DNA of 64,000 nucleotides from Oceanihabitans sp. IOP_32. GTDB lineage: Bacteria; Bacteroidota; Bacteroidia; Flavobacteriales; Flavobacteriaceae. Shown piece by piece: positions 17,801 to 24,956 of the stretch. The notes beneath the pieces are model-generated. The model had not been told where the DNA came from and ran no database searches. It saw only the letters and a program-made list of their open reading frames with translations. A program made the translations under genes and the position numbers. Position 1 is the first letter of the stretch; each line of letters opens with the position of its first letter. The DNA is taken from contig NZ_CP040813.1 of NCBI RefSeq assembly GCF_009498295.1, positions 2,053,001-2,117,000 of the forward strand, given 5' to 3'.

Positions 17801-19291
17801 CGTATATACGAAGCTACGCACGAACGTTTACGTCCAATTTTATTGACAGCCATTACAACAATTATGGGCTTTATCCCAATGGCGGTTTCCACCTCTGGTG
17901 GTGCCGAAGTACAACGACCATTGGCAACAGTAGTGATTGGAGGAATGCTTACGGCAACCTTTCTGACCTTGGTGGTTATTCCTATTCTTTATTACTGGCT
18001 CGAATCGAGAAAAGAACGAAACAATAACGATGGAGCTATAAGCTATGTCAACAAATCAACTAACATTGTAACCGTATTATTGATGGTTGGCGGTTTGATG
18101 GCTTCTGGAACTGCTTTTGCCCAAGACACCAATGCAGATGGAACAATTCCAAAAACCTTGACCGTGGATGAGGCCATCGCTTTGGCAAAACAGAATTATC
18201 CTTCTCTTAAAGAAAGTCAAGCCTTTATAGAACGTGAACAGGCTATGAAAGGCACAAGTTTCGACTTGGGCAGTACGCAAGTTTTTACGGGAAAGGAAGA
18301 ATATGGCAATAATCTTCCCGGAGTACAGACTACCATTGGTGTGCAACAGGGCAACATTGATTTGCTTTCAGGATTTTCAAAATCGAAGTTTTACAAAGAG
18401 CGTATTGCCTTGGGAGAAAAGTTTTATGTGGCCAATGAACAACAGTTGGTGCGCAATGTGATGCAAGCCTATGACCAAATTAATTATTACAAGGCACAGT
18501 TGCGTTTTGCAGAACAGCTGGATAGTGTTTATATTAATTTTAGGGAGGCTGCTGAATTGCGTTATGAAACAGGGGAAACCGGGAAATTGGAATTTATTGC
18601 AGCATCTTCGGAATATCAGCAAATACAAGTATTAAAACAACAAGCCTATGATGATATTGAAATTGCCAAACGTGCTTTAAAACAGTATTTGGGAACGGAT
18701 GAAAGCATTGAAACGGTGAACGATTTTTACGAGCCATTGGATTTTATGGCAAATTTGGATTCTACCTCGGTAGCAAACAACCCAATATTGCAATATGCGT
18801 TGCAGAACGCCGAAGTAAGTAAAGCAAATGTGGGTGTTGAAAAATCGCAACTCCTACCGAAATTCAGTTTATCGTTTGGAAGGCAAGTAGTGGATGATGT
18901 TTCTGGATTCAATACCTATCAGGCAGGTATTAGTATTCCGTTATGGTTTTTTCCGCAGAAATCGAGGATAAAGGCAGCCAAGGCAGATGCAATGGTCGCA
19001 GAAAATCAATATTTGGAGCAAAAGGCAACCACCGAAAGTAGGGTGTCGCAATTGTTCAAATCCCTTGAAAAAACGCGGAAAATATTGCAGTATTATGAAG
19101 AAGGCGCATTGCTTTTGGCGGAAGAACAAATAACCACCGCAGAATTGGCATCCAAGGAAGGCGAAATAGATTATGTCAACTATATAACCATCCTTAACAG
19201 TGCCATCAGGATAAAGCAAACACATTTGGAATACATCAATCAATACAACCAACAATCTATTGAGGTACAATATCAGTTGGGTAATCTATAA
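14876..19291 (+). CDS. CzcA-type RND pump fused to a TolC-family domain
   Basis: A 1471-residue fusion. Residues 1-about 1050 are a full heavy-metal RND permease with the divalent-type TM4 motif IDFGIIVDGAVIIVEG (CzcA-like, HME1-3 group, Zn/Co/Cd or Ni). Residues about 1085-1471 are a TolC-like efflux duct (TLTVDEAIALAKQNYPSLKE onward, two helical halves). Between them lies an intact signal-peptide-like segment (IVTVLLMVGGLMASGTAFAQ, residues 1064-1083) with an AFA-Q cleavage site. It could be a thirteenth helix that places the duct domain in the periplasm, or a site for signal peptidase that separates two proteins. CzcA-TolC fusions are known in Bacteroidota. The adaptor follows after 17 bp. 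Confidence 0.93.
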   Translation: MINKIISFSINNKFIIGLFIVALVGTGIWSMATIKLGSVPDITNNQVQVITVAPNLGTEDIEQFVTYPVELAMANLPDVIELRSVSRFGLSVVTIVFKDEAGTYLPRQLVQEKLTEVAGEIPEGFGTPFMAPITTGLGEIYQYTLKVKEGYEDKYDAMELRTIQDWIVKRQMALVPGVVEVNAFGGYVKQYEVAINPDKLKSFGITMNQVFEALKVNNANTGGAYIEKNHQANFIRGEGLARSISDLENTVVTTQNGSPVLVRDVAEKVGYGNQVRYGAFTQDGHESVGGQILMLKGESPSNVIENVEKRITEIQKSLPEGVYIDAFLSRSELIEATTSTVKTNLIEGALIVIFVLVLLLGSFRGGLIAASIIPLCLLFAFILMKQFGIWANLMSLGAIDFGIIVDGAVIIVEGTVFHIHQRMKKSNAIIGQSEMDEITYDSASKMMNSAFFGQLIVLIVFTPILFLTGVEGKMFRPMAFTFGFAVLGAIILCLTYVPMMSSLFLKPAKNQNSWFAKFENQMDRISDKIMDILNRAYLPILNFALRFRAGVVIGAIALLLITGFVFSNMGAEFVPKFDEGDIAFQALIKPGSSLTESIEASEKLQNLINEFPEVKTVVSRIGVAEIPTDPMPMDIADSYIILEKDKSKWTSADSKEELIEKIQEKISVVPGVNFVFTQPVELRFNELLTGVREDVAIKLYGEDLNVLADKVQEIAAVIRKVPGAADLNVEATSGLPQMTVVYNRAKMAQYGVTVDKLNDYVSASFSGEAAGVIFEGEKRFDVVIRLAEDFRQDINSLKNLYIDLPNGAQVPLKEVADISYKPGPMQISRDNTSRRISVGVNVRGRDVKSMVEEIQQKLETEVKLPPGYYVTYGGSFENLQRASDRLMIVVPIVLITIFVLLYFALNSFSQALMIYMAVPLAAIGGVFVLWIRGMPFSISAGVGFIVLFGVAVLNGLILINKFNELKDSGMTDIKKRIYEATHERLRPILLTAITTIMGFIPMAVSTSGGAEVQRPLATVVIGGMLTATFLTLVVIPILYYWLESRKERNNNDGAISYVNKSTNIVTVLLMVGGLMASGTAFAQDTNADGTIPKTLTVDEAIALAKQNYPSLKESQAFIEREQAMKGTSFDLGSTQVFTGKEEYGNNLPGVQTTIGVQQGNIDLLSGFSKSKFYKERIALGEKFYVANEQQLVRNVMQAYDQINYYKAQLRFAEQLDSVYINFREAAELRYETGETGKLEFIAASSEYQQIQVLKQQAYDDIEIAKRALKQYLGTDESIETVNDFYEPLDFMANLDSTSVANNPILQYALQNAEVSKANVGVEKSQLLPKFSLSFGRQVVDDVSGFNTYQAGISIPLWFFPQKSRIKAAKADAMVAENQYLEQKATTESRVSQLFKSLEKTRKILQYYEEGALLLAEEQITTAELASKEGEIDYVNYITILNSAIRIKQTHLEYINQYNQQSIEVQYQLGNL

Positions 19292-19308
19292 TATAATAAA
19301 GAAGAAAA

Positions 19309-20562
19309 ATGAAGAATATACTATTAGTAAGTACCGTATTATTTACACTTATGTTTATGAGTTGTAACGATGGCCAAAAATCTGAACTTGGGCATAACGA
19401 AGCTGAAGGCGTATCAAAAACCGAAGCAGGTGGCGAAGATGCACACGGCGAAGAAGGTCACGACGAAGAAGAAGGAGGCCATAGTGAGGAAGAAGGCGTT
19501 GTAGAACTTACAAAGCAACAGGCTGAAACCATCGGTTTGGAAATGAAACCTCTGGAGGAACGGAATTTAGGGAACAACATTAAGGTAACGGGTACGCTGG
19601 AACTTTACCCACAGGACAAGGCGAACATCAGTCCGTTTGTTGGTGGAAATGTGAGTTCCATAAAAGTTGTACCTGGAGATAACGTAAGCAAAGGACAGGT
19701 GCTTGCGTATATTGAGCATCCAGATATCATTGCAATGCAACAGGATTATCAGGAAAAAAATGATGAACTGGTCTTTTTGAAACAGGATTTTGAGCGTAAG
19801 CAGACTCTTTATGATAAAGGTGTTTCTTCTGGCAAGGAATTTCAGATGGCGCAGTCAAAATTTCGTTCCACAACATCCAGCGTCAATGGTTTGCGTTCCC
19901 AATTGAGACTGTTGGGCATCAACCCGGACAAGGTGGCTGAAGACCAAATATATTCCGCAGTTCCCATTATCACGCCCATAAGTGGCTATGTGGATGAAGT
20001 AATGATTAGTCTGGGCGATTATGTGGCACAACAATCCAAAATGTTCTCAATAAGCGATAATTCAAAGATTTATGTCAACTTCAAAGTATATGAGAAGGAC
20101 ATAAAGCAAATCAAGAAAGGGCAACAGATATATTTTTCAACGGCTTCTCGTCCGGACGAACTGCTTAAGGCAACCGTTAGGTCTGTTGGCAAAACCTTCA
20201 ATACTGACCCAAAAGCATTGGAAGTTTTGGCAGATATTGAGAACAAGGATAAAAACCTGTTGCCGGGTATGTACGTGGAAGGACGCATAGTGCAGGGCGA
20301 GAAAAAAGGTTTTGCAGTACCGGAAGCTGCCATTATAAAAGAAGGCGAGCAATCCTTTATTTTTATTTTGGATGAAGATGAAGCAATGGAAGCGAACAAA
20401 ATGAAATTTAAAATGGTACCCGTAACGGTTGGACTAACTGATTTGGGCTTTGTTGAAGTCAATCTTCCTGCCGAAGTTTCAACGGATGCCAAAGTGGTCA
20501 TCAAAGGAGCTTATAACCTGTCTTCTGAAATGGTTAAAGGCGAACTGGAACACGACCATTAA
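19309..20562 (+). CDS. CzcB-type RND adaptor lipoprotein
   Basis: Membrane-fusion protein of 417 residues pairing with the CzcA-TolC fusion just upstream. A lipobox (FMSCNDG) anchors it to the inner-membrane periplasmic face. A His/Glu/Gly-rich stretch (about residues 35-65, with repeated HGEEGHDEEEGGH-like units) should bind divalent metal. The barrel-sandwich half motifs are visible (SSIKVVPGDNVSKGQVLAYI and PISGYVDEVMISLGDYV), with a coiled hairpin between them and beta-barrel and membrane-proximal domains after. It lacks the heavy-metal-binding YHS motif and DUF3347 found in the CusB adaptor of this element, which supports a separate, divalent-metal system. Confidence 0.92.
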   Translation: MKNILLVSTVLFTLMFMSCNDGQKSELGHNEAEGVSKTEAGGEDAHGEEGHDEEEGGHSEEEGVVELTKQQAETIGLEMKPLEERNLGNNIKVTGTLELYPQDKANISPFVGGNVSSIKVVPGDNVSKGQVLAYIEHPDIIAMQQDYQEKNDELVFLKQDFERKQTLYDKGVSSGKEFQMAQSKFRSTTSSVNGLRSQLRLLGINPDKVAEDQIYSAVPIITPISGYVDEVMISLGDYVAQQSKMFSISDNSKIYVNFKVYEKDIKQIKKGQQIYFSTASRPDELLKATVRSVGKTFNTDPKALEVLADIENKDKNLLPGMYVEGRIVQGEKKGFAVPEAAIIKEGEQSFIFILDEDEAMEANKMKFKMVPVTVGLTDLGFVEVNLPAEVSTDAKVVIKGAYNLSSEMVKGELEHDH

Positions 20563-20580
20563 TTCAAGAAAAACCAAAGG

Positions 20581-20649
20581 TTTTGATTCCGAGTTTGTTT
20601 ATCGTCTTAATTAGTTTGTTAAAAATTAGAAAACAGGCTCGGTTCAAAA
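20581..20649 (+). promoter_or_regulatory. two-part inverted repeat upstream of the PII-like gene
   Basis: Stem TTTTG (20581-20585) pairs with CAAAA (20645-20649), and inner stem CCGAG (20589-20593) with CTCGG (20638-20642), separated by a 3x2 internal loop. The apical loop is about 44 nt and AT-rich. It fills most of the gap between the CzcB adaptor and the PII-like gene and could be a leader or processing structure. There is no T-run, so it is not a standard terminator. Confidence 0.35.
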
Positions 20650-20677
20650 TCGATTAAAAATTTAAAAAATTCATAAT

Positions 20678-21016
20678 ATGAAGGAAATAAAAGCATTTAT
20701 AAAACCGAACCGAATCCAAAGAGTCATTGAAGCACTATCTGATAATGGGTTCAAAAGTATGACCCTTTCACAAGCTGAAGGCACTGGTGCATTCAAATCA
20801 AAAGGTGCAAGACCGTCGCTGGATTTTCACGTTACAGACAGTCCAGTGGTTAAGCTGGAACTGGTCTGCCAAAATGAGGAAGCCCAAGCGGCCATTGAAA
20901 CAATTATAGCCAACGCCAAAACCGACGGGCCTGGAGATGGTATTATATATATAGCCAATATAGAGAATGCCTTTCAGATTAAAACGGGAGATTCCTTAAA
21001 ACGGTACGACCTATAA
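20678..21016 (+). CDS. PII-like signalling protein linked to metal efflux
   Basis: Soluble GlnB-fold protein of 112 residues: KEIKAFIKPNRIQRVIEAL at the start, a short divergent T-loop (AEGTGAFKSKGARPSLDF) without the usual uridylylated Tyr context, KLELVCQNEEAQAAIETI, and the B-loop-like TDGPGDGIIYIANIENAF. This fits the PII subgroup (PII-NG) known to be encoded with CusABC/CzcABC genes. It is thought to sense a nucleotide or metal state and modulate the pump rather than nitrogen metabolism. It follows the CzcB gene after 115 bp and precedes a Fur-type regulator by 15 bp. Confidence 0.85.
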   Translation: MKEIKAFIKPNRIQRVIEALSDNGFKSMTLSQAEGTGAFKSKGARPSLDFHVTDSPVVKLELVCQNEEAQAAIETIIANAKTDGPGDGIIYIANIENAFQIKTGDSLKRYDL

Positions 21017-21031
21017 AACATTTTAGTGCAA

Positions 21032-21454
21032 ATGGAAAAAATAGTCCAACTTCTGGAAAGCAAAGGAATACGACCTACGGCAATGCGCCTAATGACCTAC
21101 AAACGTTTGGCAGAATTAGAGGTGGCCATCAGTCTTGGCGATTTGGAAAAGGATTTTAAGGTCAGCGAAAGAAGTACCCTATTTAGGACTATAAAAACGT
21201 TTGAGGAAAAAGGTATTGTACATCAAATTGAGGATGGGACTGGAGTTATTAAATATGCCCTTTGCGAAGAGAACTGTGAATGCGAGGTCGGCAACGACCT
21301 TCATTTGCACTTTCATTGCAACAACTGTAATGAAACGGTCTGTTTAACAGAACATAAAATCCCGCATATCAGCTTGCCCGATGGCTACATTACCGAAGAT
21401 ATTAATTTGGTGGTAAAAGGTATCTGCGAAAAATGCAGCGATAATTTGGGTTGA
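21032..21454 (+). CDS. Fur-family transcriptional regulator, copy 1
   Basis: Metal-dependent repressor of 140 residues with the Fur winged helix (QLLESKGIRPTAMRLMTYKR, then SERSTLFRTIKTFEEKGIVH) and a dimerisation domain with the metal site LHLHFHCNNCNETVCL and a closing CEKC pair for structural zinc. The ATG at 21032 is preferred over the GTG two codons earlier because it gives the usual MEKIVQLL start. A close paralogue lies at 24438. The two flank the STAS and P1B-4 ATPase genes, which suggests zinc- or cobalt-type control of that block. Confidence 0.87.
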   Translation: MEKIVQLLESKGIRPTAMRLMTYKRLAELEVAISLGDLEKDFKVSERSTLFRTIKTFEEKGIVHQIEDGTGVIKYALCEENCECEVGNDLHLHFHCNNCNETVCLTEHKIPHISLPDGYITEDINLVVKGICEKCSDNLG

Positions 21455-21498
21455 GTTTTAGGTTTTTCAATTCAATCATCATTTATAAATAATGAGCA

Positions 21499-21852
21499 AT
21501 GATAACAATCTATAAAAAAGAAGCTACGGTATATATGGTGGCTGAAAACAAGCTGGATGCCAAGGATTATGAGAACTTGATACCGGTCTTAACAGAACAT
21601 ATAAATGCCTATCAGGAAGTGTTCTGGTACATTGAAATGCAAAATTTTGAAGGCTGGACGGTAAGTGCCTATTGGAAGGGCATTGAATTGAATCTTCCGA
21701 ATGAAACACATTTAAAGCGTGTTGCTTTAGTGGGTAGCGTTAAATGGCAGGAGCAATTTACCGAGGTATTGCTTCCTTTTTCAGAAGCTCATATAAAATT
21801 TTATAAGCCAGAAGAAAAAGACGATGCCAAAGAATGGATTAAAAAAAAATAG
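21499..21852 (+). CDS. STAS/SpoIIAA-like protein
   Basis: Soluble protein of 117 residues with the SpoIIAA-like (STAS/SEC14) pattern: MVAENKLDAKDYENLIPVL, IEMQNFEGWTVSAYWKGI, VGSVKWQEQFTEVLLPF and IKFYKPEEKDDAKEWI. Proteins of this family are widespread in marine bacteria and probably bind a lipid or small ligand; the role in metal resistance is unknown. The P1B-4 ATPase starts 6 bp after its stop. A second family member at 26484 carries a frameshift. Confidence 0.8.
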   Translation: MITIYKKEATVYMVAENKLDAKDYENLIPVLTEHINAYQEVFWYIEMQNFEGWTVSAYWKGIELNLPNETHLKRVALVGSVKWQEQFTEVLLPFSEAHIKFYKPEEKDDAKEWIKKK

Positions 21853-21858
21853 TGAAAA

Positions 21859-24387
21859 ATGAAAAAACTACAACTAAAAATCCCGGTTATCCTACCACAA
21901 GTTCCAAACGAAAAAGACACTTGTGTTAAAAGGCTTATTCAAGAACTACAGGCCAAAGAGGGTATCGAAAAAGTACACGTTACCGATACAAAGGAAGATA
22001 CCACGCCACAGCTCTGTTTTCATTATGACCCCGATATCATTTCTATAGACCGCATTCAATCTCTCGCAGAACAGACAGGTGCCGAGATTACCGAAAAATA
22101 TGGGCATTTGCTCATTGAGGTAAAAGGAATCAGACATACAAGACAGGCACGTTCCATAGAGAAAAGTCTTTTGGCAATCAATGGGGTTTTGGAGGCTTCC
22201 GTTTCGGCCTCTGGAATGGTGCGCCTTGAGTTTGATAAAAAGCAAACAAATTTTGATGAAATAAGTAAACAGATTGAAAAGGAAGACCTTCAGGTTCAGC
22301 GGAGTTCTTCAAACGAAAATAATTACACCGAAGCATCCAAAAAAAAACAGGAACGTTCAAAGAAGGAAGATACTAAAGAGCAAACTTCCACAGAGGGCCA
22401 CGAGCACAAGGAGGGCGAGACCCACGAGGAAGGTGGAGCGCACACCCACGGTGGGGTTTTCGGTAAAAATACGGAGCTTATTTTTTCCATTATCTGTGGG
22501 GCACTTCTCGGGATAGGTTTCGGGCTTTCTTATGTGGAATCCATCCCGGATTGGGTCAGTCTTACTTTGTACATTGGCGCGTACTTTTTCGGTGGTTTCT
22601 TTACGGCCAAGGAAGCGGTTCAAACTGTGGCCAAGGGTGGTTTTGAAATTGATTTTTTAATGCTGGTCGCTGCCATTGGTGCCGCCATTCTGGGAGAATG
22701 GGCAGAAGGTGCACTGTTGTTGTTTTTATTTAGCCTTGGGCACGCCTTGGAACATTACGCAATGAACAAAGCAAGAAAAAGCATTGCTGCGCTTGCAGAC
22801 CTTGCACCAAAAACAGCATTGCTTAAAAAAGATGGCAAGACCGAAGAAGTTGGAATTGAGGAATTGAGTATTGGCGATATTATAGTGGTCAAGCCCAATA
22901 GTAAAATATCCGCAGATGGCGTCGTGGTCAACGGAAAAAGTAGTGTAAACCAAGCACCAATTACTGGGGAAAGTGTACCTGTGGACAAAATCCCTGTGGA
23001 AGATAAGGACAGAAACTATTCGGCAGACGATGATATCAAGGATGAAAATCGGGTATTTGCTGGAACTATCAACGGTAATAGTATGTTGGAAATTAAGATA
23101 ATCAAAGAAGCCAAAGACTCTACCCTGTCCCGATTGGTTAAACTGGTCAACGAGGCGCAGACCCAAAAGTCCCCCACACAGCTGTTGACCGATAAGTTCG
23201 AAAAATACTTTGTGCCATCCGTACTGATACTGGTTGGTATCCTACTCTTTGCCTTTCTGGTCATTGACGAACCGTTTAGTGCCAGCTTTTATCGTGCAAT
23301 GGCGGTATTGGTAGCTGCAAGTCCCTGTGCACTGGCCATTTCAACACCAAGTGCCGTATTGAGCGGTGTGGCAAGGGCAGCACGTGGCGGCGTGCTCATC
23401 AAAGGTGGGCGACCACTTGAGGATTTAGGGGTCATAACCGCTTTGGCTTTTGATAAAACAGGCACGCTTACCGAAGGCAAGCCCAAACTTACCGAAGTAG
23501 TACCATTGGGGGATATTGAAGAAAATGAACTGTTAAAGATAGCCGTTGCCGTTGAAAACTTGAGCGACCACCCTTTGGCCAAAGCCGTCGTAAGGGATGG
23601 GAAAGAGCGTCTGAAAGGTACTGATATTATCGATGCGTCAGATTTGGAAGCAGTTCTCGGAAAAGGTATCAAAGCTTCTTTGGGCAAGGATAAAATCTAT
23701 ATTGGAAACCTTGACTTGTACGAAGACCTCGATGAAGCAAAACCATCCGAAGATATATCGAATAAAGTAAAAGAACTTGAAGGTGGTGGAAATACTACGA
23801 TGCTCATAAGAAGGAACAAAGAATATATAGGTATCATCGCCCTGATGGACACCCCACGGGAAGCGGCCAAGGAAACACTGAAAAAATTAAAGGAAATCGG
23901 TATCAAGCGGATGATAATGCTAACCGGGGATAATCAAAAGGTTGCCGATGCCGTTGCTAAAGAAATTGGGTTGACCGATGCCTGGGGAAGCCTGTTGCCA
24001 GAGGAAAAGGTAGATGCCATTAAAAAATTAAAAGAACAGGAATCCAAAGTCGCAATGGTAGGCGACGGTGTGAACGATGCCCCTGCAATGGCAAACAGCA
24101 CAGTAGGTATCGCAATGGGTGCAGCGGGCAGTGATGTGGCCTTGGAAACTGCAGACATTGCCCTAATGGCCGATAAATTGGAAACCCTGCCCTTTGCCAT
24201 AGGCTTGAGCAGGAAGGCAAAGGCAATTATCAAGCAAAACCTTTGGGTAAGCCTCGGTATTGTGGCATTGCTTATCCCATCGACCATTATGGGTTGGGCC
24301 AATATCGGTATTGCAGTGGTCATCCACGAAGGCTCAACATTACTTGTGGTTTTTAATGCGTTAAGGCTTTTGGCTTATAAGAAATAG
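21859..24387 (+). CDS. P1B-4-type metal-transporting ATPase with His-rich linker
   Basis: Inner-membrane metal exporter of 842 residues. The N-terminal about 140 residues look like two HMA-type folds that have lost CxxC. A His/Glu/Gly-rich linker follows (about 165-205, GHEHKEGETHEEGGAHTHGG). The catalytic core has TGES, DKTGTLTEGKP (phosphorylated Asp), HPLAKA and GDGVNDAP. The TM6 metal site is SPC (AASPCALAISTPSA) and the last helices carry HEGST, which together define subclass P1B-4 (Co, Zn, Fe and other divalent ions), not the CPC-bearing ZntA class. It probably exports divalent metal to the periplasm for the CzcABC-type system. It is controlled by one of the flanking Fur regulators, by inference. 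Confidence 0.92.
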   Translation: MKKLQLKIPVILPQVPNEKDTCVKRLIQELQAKEGIEKVHVTDTKEDTTPQLCFHYDPDIISIDRIQSLAEQTGAEITEKYGHLLIEVKGIRHTRQARSIEKSLLAINGVLEASVSASGMVRLEFDKKQTNFDEISKQIEKEDLQVQRSSSNENNYTEASKKKQERSKKEDTKEQTSTEGHEHKEGETHEEGGAHTHGGVFGKNTELIFSIICGALLGIGFGLSYVESIPDWVSLTLYIGAYFFGGFFTAKEAVQTVAKGGFEIDFLMLVAAIGAAILGEWAEGALLLFLFSLGHALEHYAMNKARKSIAALADLAPKTALLKKDGKTEEVGIEELSIGDIIVVKPNSKISADGVVVNGKSSVNQAPITGESVPVDKIPVEDKDRNYSADDDIKDENRVFAGTINGNSMLEIKIIKEAKDSTLSRLVKLVNEAQTQKSPTQLLTDKFEKYFVPSVLILVGILLFAFLVIDEPFSASFYRAMAVLVAASPCALAISTPSAVLSGVARAARGGVLIKGGRPLEDLGVITALAFDKTGTLTEGKPKLTEVVPLGDIEENELLKIAVAVENLSDHPLAKAVVRDGKERLKGTDIIDASDLEAVLGKGIKASLGKDKIYIGNLDLYEDLDEAKPSEDISNKVKELEGGGNTTMLIRRNKEYIGIIALMDTPREAAKETLKKLKEIGIKRMIMLTGDNQKVADAVAKEIGLTDAWGSLLPEEKVDAIKKLKEQESKVAMVGDGVNDAPAMANSTVGIAMGAAGSDVALETADIALMADKLETLPFAIGLSRKAKAIIKQNLWVSLGIVALLIPSTIMGWANIGIAVVIHEGSTLLVVFNALRLLAYKK

Positions 24388-24437
24388 CATCAAATATATG
24401 TTTTGAAAAAAGGGTTTGCTTTTGAATTAATATTGCA

Positions 24438-24875
24438 ATGACTAAAACGGAAAAGATACTATTAAATCACGGTATTCGACCTACTCAAATGAGGTTGAAG
24501 ATATACAAGTTCCTGAAAAGGAAGCAAAGTGCCGTGTCCTTTTCCGATTTGAAAAAGGCTTTTGTTCAAAAGAGCGAAACCAATAAAACAGCAAACAGAA
24601 CGACATTTTATCGAAATCTCAAGATTTTCGAGGATAAAGGGCTGATTCATCAGATTAATGATGGGGTCGGAGTGGCAAAATATGCTATTTCTGATGAAAA
24701 CGCCAAAGATAAATACGGTATAGATTTACATCTGCATTTTCATTGTACCGATTGCAGAAGAACAATCTGTTTACCGAATAAGATATCGAAAGAAAGCTTG
24801 CCAGACGATTATGAAGTGAGAAATGTGAACCTGATATTAAAGGGAATATGTGAAAAATGCAGGCAAAAATATTAG
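24438..24875 (+). CDS. Fur-family transcriptional regulator, copy 2
   Basis: Regulator of 145 residues, paralogous to the one at 21032. It has the winged helix (LLNHGIRPTQMRLKIYKFLK, then ANRTTFYRNLKIFEDKGLIH), the metal site LHLHFHCTDCRRTICL and a C-terminal CEKC. The recognition helix differs from copy 1 (TTFYRNLKIF against STLFRTIKTF), so the operators probably differ. It lies 50 bp downstream of the P1B-4 ATPase and 81 bp before the APC permease. Copies this close usually respond to different metals or different thresholds. Confidence 0.87.
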   Translation: MTKTEKILLNHGIRPTQMRLKIYKFLKRKQSAVSFSDLKKAFVQKSETNKTANRTTFYRNLKIFEDKGLIHQINDGVGVAKYAISDENAKDKYGIDLHLHFHCTDCRRTICLPNKISKESLPDDYEVRNVNLILKGICEKCRQKY

Positions 24876-24956
24876 ATGGAAGTTTCAGAATTCTGAACCC
24901 TTGGGTCCAATGGTCAGGTTCAGGTTTCTTCCACCTTCTCTAACTTAAAAAATATT

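Noticed and set aside
20070-20504. Minus-strand 144-residue frame within the CzcB adaptor
   Set aside because: Antisense to a well-supported adaptor, composition dominated by Ser/Thr/Pro, no conserved feature.
22357-24323. Long minus-strand open frames over the P1B-4 ATPase
   Set aside because: They are antisense shadows. The plus-strand ATPase has all motifs in order; the antisense translations have low-complexity Ser/Pro/Thr and no motif.
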